The notes: generated by a model from the letters alone, not told the origin. A stretch of 64,000 nucleotides of DNA from Halanaerobium polyolivorans (GCF_020711195.1 NZ_JAJFAT010000002.1:62001-126000); one strand, 5' to 3'. Counted from the first letter of the stretch, positions 17,557 through 27,189 are shown. Numbers and translations: made by a program.

Positions 17557-18135
17557 ATGGCTAAACATAGATTTGACCCAATTAAAAAGGATAAATTATT
17601 TAACAAGGAAAGAAAAGCAAGATTAAAGCCTATGCAGTTATTGCTAAAACATGGTTTAAAAGAAGGAGATAAAATAGCAGATATAGGAGCAGGGAATGGT
17701 TTTTTTGCTATACCAGCTGCTAAAATAGTAAAAGAAAGTGGTCAAGTATTTGCGGTAGATGTTGAGAAGATAATGTTAAGAGATCTAAACAAAAGGGCTA
17801 GCTCAGCAGCTGTTGAAAAAAATATCACTTTAATCAAAAGTAGTGAAAACAGAGCAGAATTGGCAGAAAAAGTAGATTTTATGCTTTTTTCTTATTTGAT
17901 TCATGAAATAGATGACAAAGAGTCTTTTCTAGATAATTATTTAAAATTTTTAAAAACTGATTCTAAGATCTTAATAGTTGAATGGACAAAAAATAATATG
18001 GATGAAGGCCCACCTAAAAATCACCGCATAGGTCGAGATGAACTTAAAAATATATTAGAAAATAAGCAGCTTAAAAATATCAAAATAGAAGAAATTGACG
18101 AAAAAAATTATTTGATTACAGCAGAAAAGCTTTAA
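17557..18135 (+). CDS. class I SAM-dependent methyltransferase
   Basis: 192 residues with motif I IADIGAGNGFFA near residues 45-56 and an acidic residue ending strand 2 (FAVDVE). The start of the protein (HRFDPIKKDKLFNKERKARLKP) resembles small methyltransferases of the UbiE/arsenite-like group. Substrate unknown; GGAGG before the ATG. Confidence 0.75.
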   Translation: MAKHRFDPIKKDKLFNKERKARLKPMQLLLKHGLKEGDKIADIGAGNGFFAIPAAKIVKESGQVFAVDVEKIMLRDLNKRASSAAVEKNITLIKSSENRAELAEKVDFMLFSYLIHEIDDKESFLDNYLKFLKTDSKILIVEWTKNNMDEGPPKNHRIGRDELKNILENKQLKNIKIEEIDEKNYLITAEKL

Positions 18136-18193
18136 CTTAGATTATAAATATCTATTCTTTGATCTTGAAAATAATTAGGAGTTGTAGTCATAA

Positions 18194-19378
18194 ATGAATA
18201 AAGCAGATAGCTATAATAATAAAAGAAGATTAATGATCTTGGCATTTTCTATGATGCTTACAATTGGAATAGTAAATAATTTAAGAGGACAGATCGGTCC
18301 ATTAATCATCGATGATTTTGGACTTAGCTACAGTCAGCTTGGATTTTTATTTTCTTTTTTATCAATTGGGCCGATCCTTGTTTTTTTCTTTAGTGGAAAA
18401 TTAATTGAAAAATTTGGTTTGCTAAAAGTTTTAGTTTATGGTTTGATTCATACAGCTCTTTCTCTTTTCGCGGTACATATTTCTCCGGGTTATTATTATT
18501 TACTTATTTCTTTCTTTTTTGTCAGTTTAGGTTTAACTTTATTAAATATAGTTTCGGTTACAATAATTTCTCTTGGTTATTCTAATCAAAGGGGTAAAAT
18601 GATAAATTTACTCCACTTGTTTTATGGTTTAGGAGGAATTATTGCACCTTATTTTGTAACCTTATTAATTAGCTGGGGCTTTGGTTGGTCACATAGTTTT
18701 TTATTCTCAATAATATTTATCACAATAGTATTTTTAGAATTTAAAAATTCTAAATTACCAGAAACAAGAGCTTCAAAAAGCAGCTCTGTTCTTAAAACAG
18801 CAGAATTACTTAAAGATAAGGTAGTTATTTTATTTTGTGTAGTTGTTTTTGTTCAAGTTGGGGTAGAAATATCAATAGTTACCTGGCTGGCTCCATATTT
18901 AAAAGATGTGCAGGGAAGGTCAGAATTAGTAATCAGTTTTTTTCTATCATTATTTTTTATAACTTTTACTGTGGGAAGACTACTAGCTAGTTTAATAGTA
19001 GAAAAAATTGGTTATTATAATTTTCTGCTTTACACCCAGGTTTTGACAGCCTTATCAATTTTATTAGCCTTAGTTTTTGGTACTCCTTTGACCTTTCTTT
19101 TATCTATTTCTGGTATTTTTATTGCTGTACAGGTGCCTACCAGTCAAGCGGCAATCTTAGATAGTTTTGGTGCAAGTGGAATTAAAGTTGTTGGCTTTGC
19201 CCAAACAGCCGGTACGATTGGAGCAGCTGTTTTATCAAATTGGGTAGTTGGTTTTATAAATGATTTTTTGGGTATCCGTACAGGTTTTATTTTTTTGATT
19301 TTGCTTTTGATAATATTATTTATTATAACAATTTATTTAAAAAAATTAACTTTGTCTGGTCAATTTAATCCACAATAA
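18194..19378 (+). CDS. major facilitator superfamily transporter
   Basis: 394 residues with twelve predicted spans in two halves and a central loop near residues 190-205. The loop between spans 2 and 3 (GKLIEKFGLLKVLVYG) and the matching second-half loop (GRLLASLIVEKIGYYN) fit MFS signature motifs. It resembles sugar or drug-exporter MFS members with a QIGPLI element in the first span. No specific substrate can be inferred; neighbours are unrelated. Confidence 0.8.
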   Translation: MNKADSYNNKRRLMILAFSMMLTIGIVNNLRGQIGPLIIDDFGLSYSQLGFLFSFLSIGPILVFFFSGKLIEKFGLLKVLVYGLIHTALSLFAVHISPGYYYLLISFFFVSLGLTLLNIVSVTIISLGYSNQRGKMINLLHLFYGLGGIIAPYFVTLLISWGFGWSHSFLFSIIFITIVFLEFKNSKLPETRASKSSSVLKTAELLKDKVVILFCVVVFVQVGVEISIVTWLAPYLKDVQGRSELVISFFLSLFFITFTVGRLLASLIVEKIGYYNFLLYTQVLTALSILLALVFGTPLTFLLSISGIFIAVQVPTSQAAILDSFGASGIKVVGFAQTAGTIGAAVLSNWVVGFINDFLGIRTGFIFLILLLIILFIITIYLKKLTLSGQFNPQ

Positions 19379-19489
19379 AATTAAAAAATTGTAATTTATA
19401 GAGGAATATACTAAATTATCTTGAACTTTATATATATTATGGAAAGATCGATGATTTTTGATAAGGGAAAAGCTAAAAGGGAGGTATAT

Positions 19490-20419
19490 ATGCAGTTCAA
19501 AAAAAAGATCTTTATAATTAGTATATTAGTGGTGATATTGCTTTTAGTGACAAGTACTTTAATAATAGCTCAAGATAATAAATTAATTGTTCTCCATACA
19601 AATGATATCCATGGTCGAATTGTTGATGATGATGGTATAATGGGAATGCCTTATCTTTCTTCAGTATTTAAAGATTATCACTCTAATTATGATAATGTTT
19701 TAATTTTAGATGCTGGTGATACTATCCATGGTAGACCTATTACAGACCAACTTGAAGGAGAAAGTACAGTCAAATTAATGAATGAAGTGGGTTATACTGC
19801 TATGGTTCCAGGCAATCATGATTTTAATTTTGGTTATCAAAGGTTGTTGGAATTAGAAGAGATGATGGAATTTGATCTTATAGCAGCAAATGTAATCAAA
19901 GAAGAAGAACTTTTATTTGACCCCTATCTTATTAAAGAACTAGCTGGGTATAGAGTTGCAATTTTTGCACTAGCAACTTCAGATACCTATAGTACAACTC
20001 ATCCAGATAATGTAAAAGGGATAGATTTTGCTGATACTGTTGAAACTTCACAGAGATATGTGGATCTTTTAATAAATGAGGAAAATGCTGATTTTATAAT
20101 TGCTTTAACTCATATCGGATTAAGAGGAACGACCGAAATTGCTGAGTCAGTTTCTGGTATAGACCTTATAGTAGATGGCCACAGCCATGATCTTTTAACT
20201 TCAGGGGAAAAGGTTGCAGACACAATGATAGTTCAGGCCAATGAATATACTAAGTATTTAGGGAGAGTGGAAATTACTTTAAATGAAGCAAGTAAAGAAA
20301 TTGAAGCTTCAGTTCTTTCTGCTGCAGAGGTTAAAGATAACTATCAGCCAGATCCAGAGATCGAAGCTTTATTGGATGAATTTGGTGAGCGGTTAACTGC
20401 AATAATGCTTGGTCTTTAA
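19490..20419 (+). CDS. exported metallophosphatase, N-terminal half of a split 5'-nucleotidase
   Basis: About 309 residues: signal peptide (basic start, hydrophobic core to about residue 24, ending STLIIAQ), then the UshA-type metallophosphoesterase domain. All metal motifs are present: HTNDIHGR, DAGDTIHG, GNHDFNFG, THIG and DGHSHD. The protein stops where UshA enzymes pass into the linker to their substrate domain. The ATG at 19490 follows GGGAGGTAT; the earlier in-frame start at 19421 would bury the signal peptide. The partner domain is the next gene. Likely acts outside the inner membrane on nucleotides or other phosphate esters. Confidence 0.85.
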   Translation: MQFKKKIFIISILVVILLLVTSTLIIAQDNKLIVLHTNDIHGRIVDDDGIMGMPYLSSVFKDYHSNYDNVLILDAGDTIHGRPITDQLEGESTVKLMNEVGYTAMVPGNHDFNFGYQRLLELEEMMEFDLIAANVIKEEELLFDPYLIKELAGYRVAIFALATSDTYSTTHPDNVKGIDFADTVETSQRYVDLLINEENADFIIALTHIGLRGTTEIAESVSGIDLIVDGHSHDLLTSGEKVADTMIVQANEYTKYLGRVEITLNEASKEIEASVLSAAEVKDNYQPDPEIEALLDEFGERLTAIMLGL

Positions 20420-20430
20420 AATAACTTGAT

Positions 20431-20455
20431 TTTAAGGATTTAATAGATCCTTAAA
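20431..20455. repeat. small hairpin between the two 5'-nucleotidase halves
   Basis: TTTAAGGAT and ATCCTTAAA are perfect arms around seven bases. No T-run follows. It may set the ratio of the two proteins or stabilise the message. Confidence 0.4.
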
Positions 20456-20482
20456 TATAAAAAACAATGGAGGGATCAATCA

Positions 20483-21154
20483 ATGAAAAAAAAATTATTA
20501 ACTATTGCTGTGTTGACTTTATTTGTTTTATCTTTTTTTAGTCTGTCTGTATTTGCTCAAGGCTTAGATACTGTTATTGGTGAGACAGGGATCAGTCTTA
20601 ATGGAGAAAGGCAGCACGTAAGAACTCAAGAAACAAATTTAGGTAATCTAATTACTGATATGCTAAGAGAAAACACCAAAGCTGATATAGCCCTTTATAA
20701 TGGTGGAGGAATTAGAGACTCAGCAGATCTTGGTGAGATAACACTTGAGGATGCTATGGCTATTCTTGCTTTTAATAATGAAGTAGTTACTTTACTTATG
20801 TCCGGTCAGCAAATTTGGGATACTTTAGAACATGGACTACATGAATATCCCGAAGTAGCAGGTGGCTTTTTGCAGGTCAGTGGACTCAGATTTTATTTTA
20901 ACCCAGCTAATGAGGCCTATAACAGAGTAGAAAAAGTATTAGTTGATGGAGAAGAAATCAACCTTAGCCGTCACTATGTAGTAGCCACCAATGAGTTTTT
21001 AGCAGCTGGTGGAGATGATTATCAAGTTATGGGAGAATCAGAACAGCTAAAATTGTTTGAAAACACAGATCAACAGATGTTTATCCAATATATTCAGGAT
21101 AAATCCCCTCTTTTCCCATCAGTAGAAGGAAGAATAGTTGTTTTAAGAGATTAA
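20483..21154 (+). CDS. exported 5'-nucleotidase C-terminal domain protein
   Basis: 223 residues: its own signal peptide (KKKLLTIAVLTLFVLS to VFAQ) and then only the substrate-binding domain of UshA-like 5'-nucleotidases, with TNLGNLITDMLR, the nucleotide-binding NGGGIRDS and NEFLAAGGDDY. It lacks any metal-binding phosphatase domain, which is supplied by the gene before it. A separate ribosome site (TGGAGGGATC) and signal peptide show that this is a real split, not a frameshift. The two products probably assemble outside the membrane. Confidence 0.85.
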   Translation: MKKKLLTIAVLTLFVLSFFSLSVFAQGLDTVIGETGISLNGERQHVRTQETNLGNLITDMLRENTKADIALYNGGGIRDSADLGEITLEDAMAILAFNNEVVTLLMSGQQIWDTLEHGLHEYPEVAGGFLQVSGLRFYFNPANEAYNRVEKVLVDGEEINLSRHYVVATNEFLAAGGDDYQVMGESEQLKLFENTDQQMFIQYIQDKSPLFPSVEGRIVVLRD

Positions 21155-21188
21155 TTAATAGAATTTCAAATTTATAAATTCATAAATA

Positions 21189-21247
21189 AAGACACCATCT
21201 AAGCTGAAATGTATCTATATTGATGCGGCTTAGGTTGTGTCTTTTTT
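21189..21247 (+). terminator. terminator after the split 5'-nucleotidase
   Basis: AAGACAC and CTAAGC on the left pair with GCTTAG and GTGTCTT on the right around a small mismatch; a T-run ends it at 21247. Confidence 0.75.
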
Positions 21248-21333
21248 ATCTTGAGTAGAGATTAAATTTGAAGCAGGATTAAAATATTATTTGTAGAAAT
21301 ATATAGTTAGTATAGTAAAAAGGGGAGTTTCTT

Positions 21334-22932
21334 ATGAGTAACCAAAATTCCGATTTTAATGCTCTTCTGACAAATATAAAAAGAAATTATACTCCGGCTA
21401 GAAAAGCAATTCAAAAATCATGGGCCAGAAGTGGTAATTATGGTATTAAAACAGAACAGTTTTCAAGTGATAAAATCTTAAATAAAAGTGAAATAAGAAA
21501 CAGGATCAAAGAAAACAAAAAAATTGCAGAAAATTTCGATCTCTTATTTTCAGAATTTAGAGAATTAATTACCGAGCTTGCTGCTGCATTTATTATTACT
21601 GATAAAGAAGGGTATATTCTTAGTTCGAAAAATTATTTAGATAATTATTTAACTTTAGCTGCCGGGGAAAACTACAGTGAATTTTATCTTGGTACAACTG
21701 CAGTTGGTTTAACTTTATTTTCAAAAAAAGAATCTTATGTTAAAGATAAAGAACATTACAAAAAATTTTTGATTGACTATAATTCAGCTGCTTATCCTCT
21801 ATTAGATGAAAATGGAGCTTTAAAGGGGACTATTGCTGTTTTTTTTAGTAAAAAAATTGAGATAGATTTAATGAGGTTAATTATAAAATTATTTGCTTTT
21901 GCCTTAACTGATAAGATCCCTGCCAAAGATTTAATAGAAGAACAAACAGATAGTTCTAATCCTAAAACAGGTTCTAAAGCTCGCTATTTTTTTGATGATA
22001 TTATTACAAATTCTAAAAAAATGAAAAAAGCTAAAGAAGTTGCTAAAATTGCTGCGAGAAATGATTCAACTGTTATGTTAATGGGAGAGAGTGGTACAGG
22101 TAAAGAAATGTTTGCCCAGGCGATTCATAATTTTAATCACCGCAAAAATAGTCCTTTTGTTGCGATTAATGTAGGGGCAGTTCCAAAAGATTTAGTAGAA
22201 AGCGAATTTTTTGGTTATGAAGAAGGAGCATTTACCGGAGCAAGAAGAGGAGGAAGACCAGGGAAATTTGAACTAGCAAATGGTGGGACGATTTTTTTAG
22301 ATGAGATTGGAGAAATGACTCTCTCTGCTCAGCAAAACTTATTAAGGGTTATTCAAGAGCGTGAGGTAACCAGGATTGGTGGTAATCATGCAATAAATAT
22401 TGATGTTAGAATTATTACAGCAACCAAGAAAAAACTTATAGAAGAAGTGAAAAAAGGTAATTTTAGAGAAGATCTATATTACCGGCTCAATGTAATCAGA
22501 ATTCCTTTACCAAATTTAAAAGAACGCAAAAATGATGTAATCTTATTAGTTAAAAACTTTATCAAAAAACACTGTCATAAATTTGGAATTCCCAATAAAG
22601 AAATATCTGCAGAAAGCAAAAAATATTTTATTAATTATGATTGGCCTGGTAATGTTAGAGAATTAGAAAATGTAATAGAAGGAATAATTACTTTTGCTAT
22701 GGATGATAAAGTTATTAAAGCAGAACATTTGCCCAAAGAGATTAAGGAAAACAAAAGCATATATGATGATTCTAAAGAGATCTTAACCATAGAAGAAGCA
22801 GAAAAAGAGGCTATAAAAAATTCTCTAAAAGCTGCAGCAAATAATATATCTGAAGCAGCTGATATACTAGGTGTCAGCAGGGCAACACTATATAATAAAT
22901 TAAAAAAATATAATATAAAATATAGGGAGTGA
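21334..22932 (+). CDS. sigma-54-dependent activator adjoining the C1 cofactor genes
   Basis: 532 residues. An N-terminal AcoR-like GAF sensor (about 55-190; YLGTTAVGLTLF) is followed by an AAA+ domain (about 220-455) with Walker A GESGTGKE, the full GAFTGA loop, Walker B TIFLDEIGE, and a C-terminal Fis-type helix-turn-helix (ISEAADILGVSRATLYNK). There is no PAS domain, unlike the activator at 4.8 kb. It runs directly into the HisA-like/flavoprotein gene, so it is part of the H4MPT cofactor operon, and a sigma-54 promoter lies 4.3 kb downstream at 27246. It is the best candidate for the C1-pathway regulator; its signal is unknown. Confidence 0.85.
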   Translation: MSNQNSDFNALLTNIKRNYTPARKAIQKSWARSGNYGIKTEQFSSDKILNKSEIRNRIKENKKIAENFDLLFSEFRELITELAAAFIITDKEGYILSSKNYLDNYLTLAAGENYSEFYLGTTAVGLTLFSKKESYVKDKEHYKKFLIDYNSAAYPLLDENGALKGTIAVFFSKKIEIDLMRLIIKLFAFALTDKIPAKDLIEEQTDSSNPKTGSKARYFFDDIITNSKKMKKAKEVAKIAARNDSTVMLMGESGTGKEMFAQAIHNFNHRKNSPFVAINVGAVPKDLVESEFFGYEEGAFTGARRGGRPGKFELANGGTIFLDEIGEMTLSAQQNLLRVIQEREVTRIGGNHAINIDVRIITATKKKLIEEVKKGNFREDLYYRLNVIRIPLPNLKERKNDVILLVKNFIKKHCHKFGIPNKEISAESKKYFINYDWPGNVRELENVIEGIITFAMDDKVIKAEHLPKEIKENKSIYDDSKEILTIEEAEKEAIKNSLKAAANNISEAADILGVSRATLYNKLKKYNIKYRE

Positions 22933-22937
22933 TTTAT

Positions 22938-24230
22938 TTGGAGGCAGTTGCAGTTTTAGATATAAAAGATGGAATTGTAGTTCAGGGTAAAGCTGGAGAT
23001 AGAGAAAATTATCAAGCTATAGAAAGCAGAATAGTTGCTGATAATGATAAGAGCCCCCTGGCTGTTGCTGAAGCATTCTATAATAAATTAGCTATTAAAA
23101 AATTATATATTGCAGATTTAGATGCAATAATGAAAAAGAATGAGAATAATATAGATAAAATAAAAAAGATCAAACAAGAACTTCCCGAATTGGAAATAAT
23201 GCTGGATGCAGCTTTAGTTGATTATAAAAATGCTCAAAATTATTTGGATGATTTTTTGGATTATTATATAATTGCCACTGAAAGCTTAACTGATCTTAAA
23301 TATTTGAAAAAATTCAGCAGTTACAGTGAAAAAATAATTGTTAGTATTGATTTAAAGGCTGGTCAATTAATGCATAATCTTAAGCAGTGGGAGAAGAAAA
23401 AAACTAATCAGATAATTGAAGAAATTAAAGGCTATGGTTTTAATAAATTTATTATTCTTGATATAGCTGCAGTGGGAACAAGAAAAGGTATTGCAGCATA
23501 TATTAAAGATTTAAAGAACTCCTTTCCAGAACTTGAATTTATTACCGGGGGTGGAGTGAGAGATTACAGAGATATTAAACCCTTAAAAAGGCTTTCTTTT
23601 GCTGGAGTTTTGATTGCAACTGCTTTTCATAATGGCTCATTAGGTAGAAAAGAAGTAGAATTAATAGAAAATGATAAAGTATTATATAAAATTGCTTGGT
23701 GTATTACAGGGGCAGGACATTTTTTAGAAGAATCAATTGAACAAATAGAAAGGCTTAAAAGTAAATTTGAAAATTTAGAGATAGATATCTATCTTTCTAA
23801 AGCTGGTTTTGAGGTTTTGAAAATATATAAATTGTATAATAGATTAGAAGAACTTGGCTCAGAAATCCACAAAGATAGTGCTGCTAGTGCTCCAATAATG
23901 GGCAGACTTTATAAGGGTCATTATGACCTTTTGGTGAGTTCACCAACAACCTCAAATACAGTGGCAAAAGTTGTTCATGGAATTTCTGATTCACTTGTAA
24001 GTAATTTTTTAGCTCATGCAGCTAAATCTAAGGTGCCAATACTTTTATTAGCTACTGATACTGAAGAAGAACTTGTTTCAGCTGCGCCTAATAAAATGGT
24101 AGATGTTTACCCAAGGGAAATAGATATTAAAAATACTAAAAAGTTAAAATCTATCAAGAATCTAGATCTTATCTCATATCCAGAAGAGGTGGAGCAATGG
24201 TTGAAAAATTATTTATTACAGGTAAATTAG
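22938..24230 (+). CDS. HisA-like TIM barrel fused to DmrX/AfpA-like flavoprotein
   Basis: About 430 residues. Residues 1-243 resemble HisA/HisF-type barrels (VAVLDIKDGIVVQG at the start, FITGGGVRDYRD), as in the unassigned HisA-like proteins of H4MPT gene clusters. Residues 246-430 resemble FMN-binding archaeoflavoprotein/dihydromethanopterin reductase proteins (WCITGAGHFLEES; SPTTSNTVAKVVHGISDSL), which reduce dihydromethanopterin to H4MPT. As I recall these are separate genes in methylotrophs; here they are one frame. The TTG at 22938 follows AGGGAG; GTG 22929 would leave no room for a ribosome site. Function of the barrel is not known. Confidence 0.75.
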   Translation: MEAVAVLDIKDGIVVQGKAGDRENYQAIESRIVADNDKSPLAVAEAFYNKLAIKKLYIADLDAIMKKNENNIDKIKKIKQELPELEIMLDAALVDYKNAQNYLDDFLDYYIIATESLTDLKYLKKFSSYSEKIIVSIDLKAGQLMHNLKQWEKKKTNQIIEEIKGYGFNKFIILDIAAVGTRKGIAAYIKDLKNSFPELEFITGGGVRDYRDIKPLKRLSFAGVLIATAFHNGSLGRKEVELIENDKVLYKIAWCITGAGHFLEESIEQIERLKSKFENLEIDIYLSKAGFEVLKIYKLYNRLEELGSEIHKDSAASAPIMGRLYKGHYDLLVSSPTTSNTVAKVVHGISDSLVSNFLAHAAKSKVPILLLATDTEEELVSAAPNKMVDVYPREIDIKNTKKLKSIKNLDLISYPEEVEQWLKNYLLQVN

Positions 24231-25594
24231 CTTACCCAGCCCTTAATAACACCTTAAAAAAACTTGATTTAAAATATGATTATCAGATCGTTAAACTGCC
24301 GATTACTGTTGCAGCATTAATGGACAGCAGCTTTATCTGTAAAAAGCTAAAAAAATATAAGGGTGATTTTTTAGAAAGTGCCGGTAAATTAGAGATTATA
24401 ATACCTGGTAGATCACAAGCAGAAATAAGTAAATTAGAAGCATGTTTTAATAATAAAAAGCTTAAATTTCGCCAGGGTCCAGATGAGATAATGGATCTTC
24501 CAGAGTTTTTAGGCAAGAAGAAAATTAAAGTTAATTTAGAAGCAGAAAAAAGAAAAAATAAAATATTGGCTGAAATAAATGCAGCTGCTCTGCTGCCGAT
24601 TTCAGAAATAGTTAAAAAAGCAGAATATTATAAAAAATCTGGAGCTGATATAATTGATTTAGGTTGTGTAAATGGAAGGGAGTTTCCCCATTTAGAAAAA
24701 ACAATTAATATCTTAAAAGAAAAAGGATTCACTTTAAGTATTGATAGTTTTAATTCAGAAGAGATAAAAAGAGCAGATAAGGCAGGAATTGATTACTTAT
24801 TAAGTATTAACAGCCACAATATTTCTTTAATTAACGGGGAAAATTCGTTTACTCCGGTTGTGATTCCCGATCCAGATAAAGATTCTTTAAAATCTTTATT
24901 TGCCAATATAGAAGAGCTTGAAAAAAGAGGCTGTAAAAACTATATTGTTGATCCAATCTTAGATCCGGTTAATTTTGGTTTTAGTGATTCACTGTTTAGA
25001 TATTTAAAGCTAGTTAAAGAAATAAATATTAATCAATCAATAATGATGGGGGTAGGTAATTTAATAGAATTAAGTGACTGTGATAGTGTTGGACTTAATT
25101 TTATAACTGCTGCTTTGGCAGTGGAGTTAAATATTGATTTTTTATTAACTACCGAAGCCTCATTTAAAACCAGGGGAGCAGTAAAAGAACTAGACCTAGC
25201 TTTAAAAATTATTTCCTATGCTGCCCAAAATAACAGCTTGCCCAATAATATTTCAGAGTTACTGTTAAATTTAAAAGACAGAAAAGATCTTAATTACAGC
25301 CCGGAAGAAATTACAGAACTGGCAGAATCGATAAAAGATAAAAATTATAGAATTTTAAATGACGGTCAGAATATAAATATTTTTAACTCGGAAGAATATT
25401 ATAAAGGGCAAAATATAAATCAGCTTTTTAACAGTTTATCAGATGTTAATGAACATTCACATGCTTTTTATTTAGGTAAAGAACTGCAAAAAGCTTATAC
25501 TGCTCTTAAACTTGCCAAAAATTATCGCCAGGAAGATGAGCTTAATTGGGGTTATTTAAATCAAAAATTTGAGGGAGAAAATAATGATAATTGA
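24197..25594 (+). CDS. DUF6513-dihydropteroate synthase-like protein (H4MPT biosynthesis)
   Basis: 465 residues. An N-terminal domain of about 115 residues (LFITGKLAYPALNNTLKKL) matches the DUF6513 region of the DHPS-related proteins found in H4MPT gene clusters. The rest resembles a dihydropteroate synthase barrel: GADIIDLGCVNG, TLSIDSFN, NYIVDPILDPVNFGFSDSLFRY and MMGVGNLIEL. It likely joins the pterin pyrophosphate to ribofuranosyl-aminobenzene phosphate in place of p-aminobenzoate; this role is inferred. It overlaps the previous gene by 34 bases. A separate canonical folP is at 43.5 kb. Confidence 0.75.
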   Translation: MVEKLFITGKLAYPALNNTLKKLDLKYDYQIVKLPITVAALMDSSFICKKLKKYKGDFLESAGKLEIIIPGRSQAEISKLEACFNNKKLKFRQGPDEIMDLPEFLGKKKIKVNLEAEKRKNKILAEINAAALLPISEIVKKAEYYKKSGADIIDLGCVNGREFPHLEKTINILKEKGFTLSIDSFNSEEIKRADKAGIDYLLSINSHNISLINGENSFTPVVIPDPDKDSLKSLFANIEELEKRGCKNYIVDPILDPVNFGFSDSLFRYLKLVKEININQSIMMGVGNLIELSDCDSVGLNFITAALAVELNIDFLLTTEASFKTRGAVKELDLALKIISYAAQNNSLPNNISELLLNLKDRKDLNYSPEEITELAESIKDKNYRILNDGQNINIFNSEEYYKGQNINQLFNSLSDVNEHSHAFYLGKELQKAYTALKLAKNYRQEDELNWGYLNQKFEGENNDN

Positions 25595-26135
25595 AACAGT
25601 AATGACCAGTTTAAATAATAAAAATGAACTAAATTTTTCTGCAATTGGAGTTCAGTTCATTAAAGATAAGCTAGTATTTTATCCTTATAAAAACACTATA
25701 ACAGCTGAAAATATCTTGGCTACAAAAAGAGGAGTTGTAAATATTGTTGATAGGAGTTATTACCTTGTTTTAGCAGCTCTTTCTGAAGCAAGCTTTGCAG
25801 TTAAAGAAACAGCTTTAGGCAATTATTATTTAAAAGATTGCTGTAATTATTATGAGTTTCAACTTTCAGCTATTTCTGATCTGGGTGAAAAATATAAAAT
25901 AAATGCTAAAATAACTGCCCAAAATAATATTAGTAATTTTATAGGTTTTAATAGGGCAGATAACCTTCTTCTTGAAGCAGCAGTAATAGCTTCAAGAATT
26001 GGAATAACTAAAAAAGTAAAAGATTTAAAAAATTATTTGGCAGAAAATAGAGAAATTATTTTCAAAACAGGTGATCACAAGTCTAAAGAAAGTTATCTTT
26101 TTTTAAAAGAATATTTACAAAGGCAGGAGGAATAA
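25584..26135 (+). CDS. DUF447-family protein of the H4MPT cluster
   Basis: About 183 residues. The start IIETVMTSLNNKNELNFSAIG and later NRADNLLLEAAVIASRI fit DUF447, an FMN-binding split-barrel-like family conserved beside H4MPT genes in methanogens and methylotrophs. The reaction is not known; a flavin-dependent reduction in cofactor synthesis is possible. ATG 25584 follows GAGGGAG, and the gene lies between the DHPS-like gene and mptG with tight spacing. Confidence 0.7.
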   Translation: MIIETVMTSLNNKNELNFSAIGVQFIKDKLVFYPYKNTITAENILATKRGVVNIVDRSYYLVLAALSEASFAVKETALGNYYLKDCCNYYEFQLSAISDLGEKYKINAKITAQNNISNFIGFNRADNLLLEAAVIASRIGITKKVKDLKNYLAENREIIFKTGDHKSKESYLFLKEYLQRQEE

Positions 26136-26139
26136 ATAA

Positions 26140-27120
26140 TTGCTAAAAATAAAAACTCCAGCAAGAATTCATTTCGGACAGCTTGATTTGAATGGTGATT
26201 TAGGTAGAATATATGGTGGCTCAGGGGTAGGTGTAAAAGAACCTTACACTTTAATCTATTTCGAAAAAAGCACTAAGCTCGAAGTAGAGGGGCATAATAA
26301 TATTAAAAATATTGCCGAAGATTTTTTGCGCAGTTTAAAAAAAGAAAATCTACTAGCAGAAGATGCAGCTATAAAAATTAATGTTGAAAAACTTTTGCCT
26401 GCTCACTGTGGGCTAGGCTCAGGAACTCAAATCGGACTTTCTATAGCTGAGGCAGTTAATCACTTATATGATTTAAATTTAAAAGAAAAAAGAGCTGCTA
26501 ATTTGGTAAACAGAAAACACAGCCGTTCAGCTATTGGTTTTGGGGCTTTTTATCAGGGGGGATTTATTGTTGATGGTGGCCGACCTACTTCTCAAAAAAA
26601 GAATGATAATTATTTACCGCCAATATTATTGAGAGAAGAAATACCGGAAAACTGGCATTTTATAATTATAATATTAAATGAGGCCAGTGATAAAGTTGCC
26701 GGAAAAAAAGAAATAAAAATATTTAATAACATAGAAAAAATGCAGCTTAAAAAAAGTGCAGAAAACTGTCATCACCTTGTACTTGGAATGCTGCCAGCTC
26801 TAGCAGAAAATAATTTAAGCAAATTTGCCAAACACCTTAACATAATAGAAGATAATGTCGCTAATTATTTTGCTCATATCCAGGGAGGTAAATACAGCAG
26901 TCCTTGTTCAGAAGAGCTTATTGATTTAATGGAAAGAGAAGGTATTCAGGCTAGAGGACAAAGTTCTTGGGGACCAAGTCTTTATGGGATAGCAGGAGAT
27001 AAAGAAAAATTGCTTAAAATAAAAAGAAAATTAGAAAATGAATATTCTACAATCATTAAAAATGTTTATATAACTAAGGCTGCTAATAGTGGAGCTGAAA
27101 TTAGTTTAGTTCAAAAATAA
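26140..27120 (+). CDS. mptG: beta-ribofuranosylaminobenzene 5'-phosphate synthase
   Basis: 326 residues of the GHMP-kinase superfamily. Motifs: ARIHFGQLDLNGDLGRIYGG at the N-terminus and LPAHCGLGSGTQIGLSIAEA near 85-104. This enzyme condenses p-hydroxybenzoate or p-aminobenzoate with PRPP, losing CO2, and is the signature first step of the H4MPT side arm, with no role in folate. Start is TTG after GGAGGAATAAATAA, four bases from the DUF447 gene. It is the last gene before the 370-base control region. Its presence shows that the cell makes an H4MPT-type cofactor. Confidence 0.88.
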   Translation: MLKIKTPARIHFGQLDLNGDLGRIYGGSGVGVKEPYTLIYFEKSTKLEVEGHNNIKNIAEDFLRSLKKENLLAEDAAIKINVEKLLPAHCGLGSGTQIGLSIAEAVNHLYDLNLKEKRAANLVNRKHSRSAIGFGAFYQGGFIVDGGRPTSQKKNDNYLPPILLREEIPENWHFIIIILNEASDKVAGKKEIKIFNNIEKMQLKKSAENCHHLVLGMLPALAENNLSKFAKHLNIIEDNVANYFAHIQGGKYSSPCSEELIDLMEREGIQARGQSSWGPSLYGIAGDKEKLLKIKRKLENEYSTIIKNVYITKAANSGAEISLVQK

Positions 27121-27141
27121 TACACTGTGTATAAATTTTAA

Positions 27142-27189
27142 ACATAATAAAATAATTATTTGCAATAGTAAAAATATTCACATAATAAA
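27142..27189 (+). promoter_or_regulatory. pair of direct repeats ACATAATAAA
   Basis: Two exact ten-base copies, 38 bases apart, lie 60-115 bases upstream of the -24/-12 promoter. They are possible activator sites, but simple A/T-rich sequence could explain them. Confidence 0.3.
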
